Assembly (NCBI RefSeq): GCF_035270045.1
Contig: NZ_DATFIP010000048.1
Span: 1 to 13,922, forward strand
Source: Salibaculum sp035270045
GTDB lineage: Bacteria; Pseudomonadota; Alphaproteobacteria; Rhodobacterales; Rhodobacteraceae
Length of the DNA stretch: 13,922 nucleotides
Direction: 5' to 3'
Below the pieces are notes generated by a model. The model was not told where the DNA came from and did not search any database. It saw only the letters and a list, made by a program, of their open reading frames with translations. The translations under genes were made by a program, and so were the position numbers. Below, in pieces: positions 13,875-13,922 of the stretch. Every line of letters starts with the position of its first letter. Position 1 is the first letter of the stretch.

Positions 13875-13922
13875 GGCTATCAAAAAAAGGGCGACCGCTG
13901 GGCCGCATCGGAGACACCGGCT

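Noticed and set aside
1..13922. Mobile element, CRISPR array, tRNA or phage/defence system
   Set aside because: No transposase, integrase, direct-repeat array, tRNA-like cloverleaf or defence-family protein was found. All larger genes are explained by metabolic, transport or regulatory families.

Overview
The window is gene-dense, G+C-rich bacterial DNA of alphaproteobacterial style (Rhodobacterales or Rhizobiales are the best guesses; this is inferred from composition, protein style and gene families, with no rRNA or marker gene to confirm it). It reads as one catabolic locus for uptake and breakdown of an organic acid. There are twelve protein genes, the first of them cut by the left edge. 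I see no tRNA, rRNA, CRISPR array, insertion sequence or integrase.

Layout. (1) 1-3949, plus strand: a tightly coupled set made of the C-terminal part of an acyl-CoA carboxylase-type carboxyltransferase, an NDP-forming acyl-CoA synthetase with its ATP-grasp half first, and a TrmB-like transcriptional regulator. Stop and start codons overlap at both junctions. (2) 4045-6092, plus: a periplasmic tripartite tricarboxylate transporter (TTT) binding protein with a very strong ribosome binding site, a 12-bp GC-rich stem-loop, then a ketopantoate-reductase-family dehydrogenase. (3) 8598-6089, minus: a small SAF-domain protein and a large UxaA-type protein (a split altronate dehydratase/sulfolactate lyase-like enzyme), then an Ldh_2-family malate/L-lactate dehydrogenase. 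(4) 8757-11938, plus: TctB and TctA membrane subunits, then an enolase-superfamily (mandelate racemase/muconate lactonizing) enzyme. (5) 13863-11939, minus: a crotonase-fold enzyme, then a D-2-hydroxyacid dehydrogenase.

How they may work together. The TTT parts (binding protein at 4045, TctB and TctA at 8757-10726) would import a carboxylate. Three unrelated 2-hydroxy/2-oxo-acid oxidoreductases, a split UxaA-type lyase and an enolase-superfamily enzyme suggest that a hydroxy acid is interconverted between stereoisomers through its 2-oxo acid and then split or dehydrated. The acyl-CoA synthetase, carboxyltransferase and crotonase would carry a product through CoA thioesters. The set TTT + SuyA/SuyB-like + Ldh_2 (ComC-like) + D-2-hydroxyacid dehydrogenase (SlcC-like) resembles the (R,S)-sulfolactate module described in Chromohalobacter. 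The enolase-superfamily enzyme, ketopantoate-reductase-like protein and CoA genes are not part of that module, so the substrate may be different and remains unknown.

Regulation visible in the sequence: a good sigma-70-type promoter on the minus strand at 8689-8717, with its -35 box inside a 6+6 inverted repeat (8704-8719), lies in the 158-base divergent region between the UxaA and Tct groups. The TrmB-like protein is a candidate regulator. Both convergent gene pairs meet with no spacer: their ends overlap as CTAG at 6089-6092 and abut at 11938/11939.
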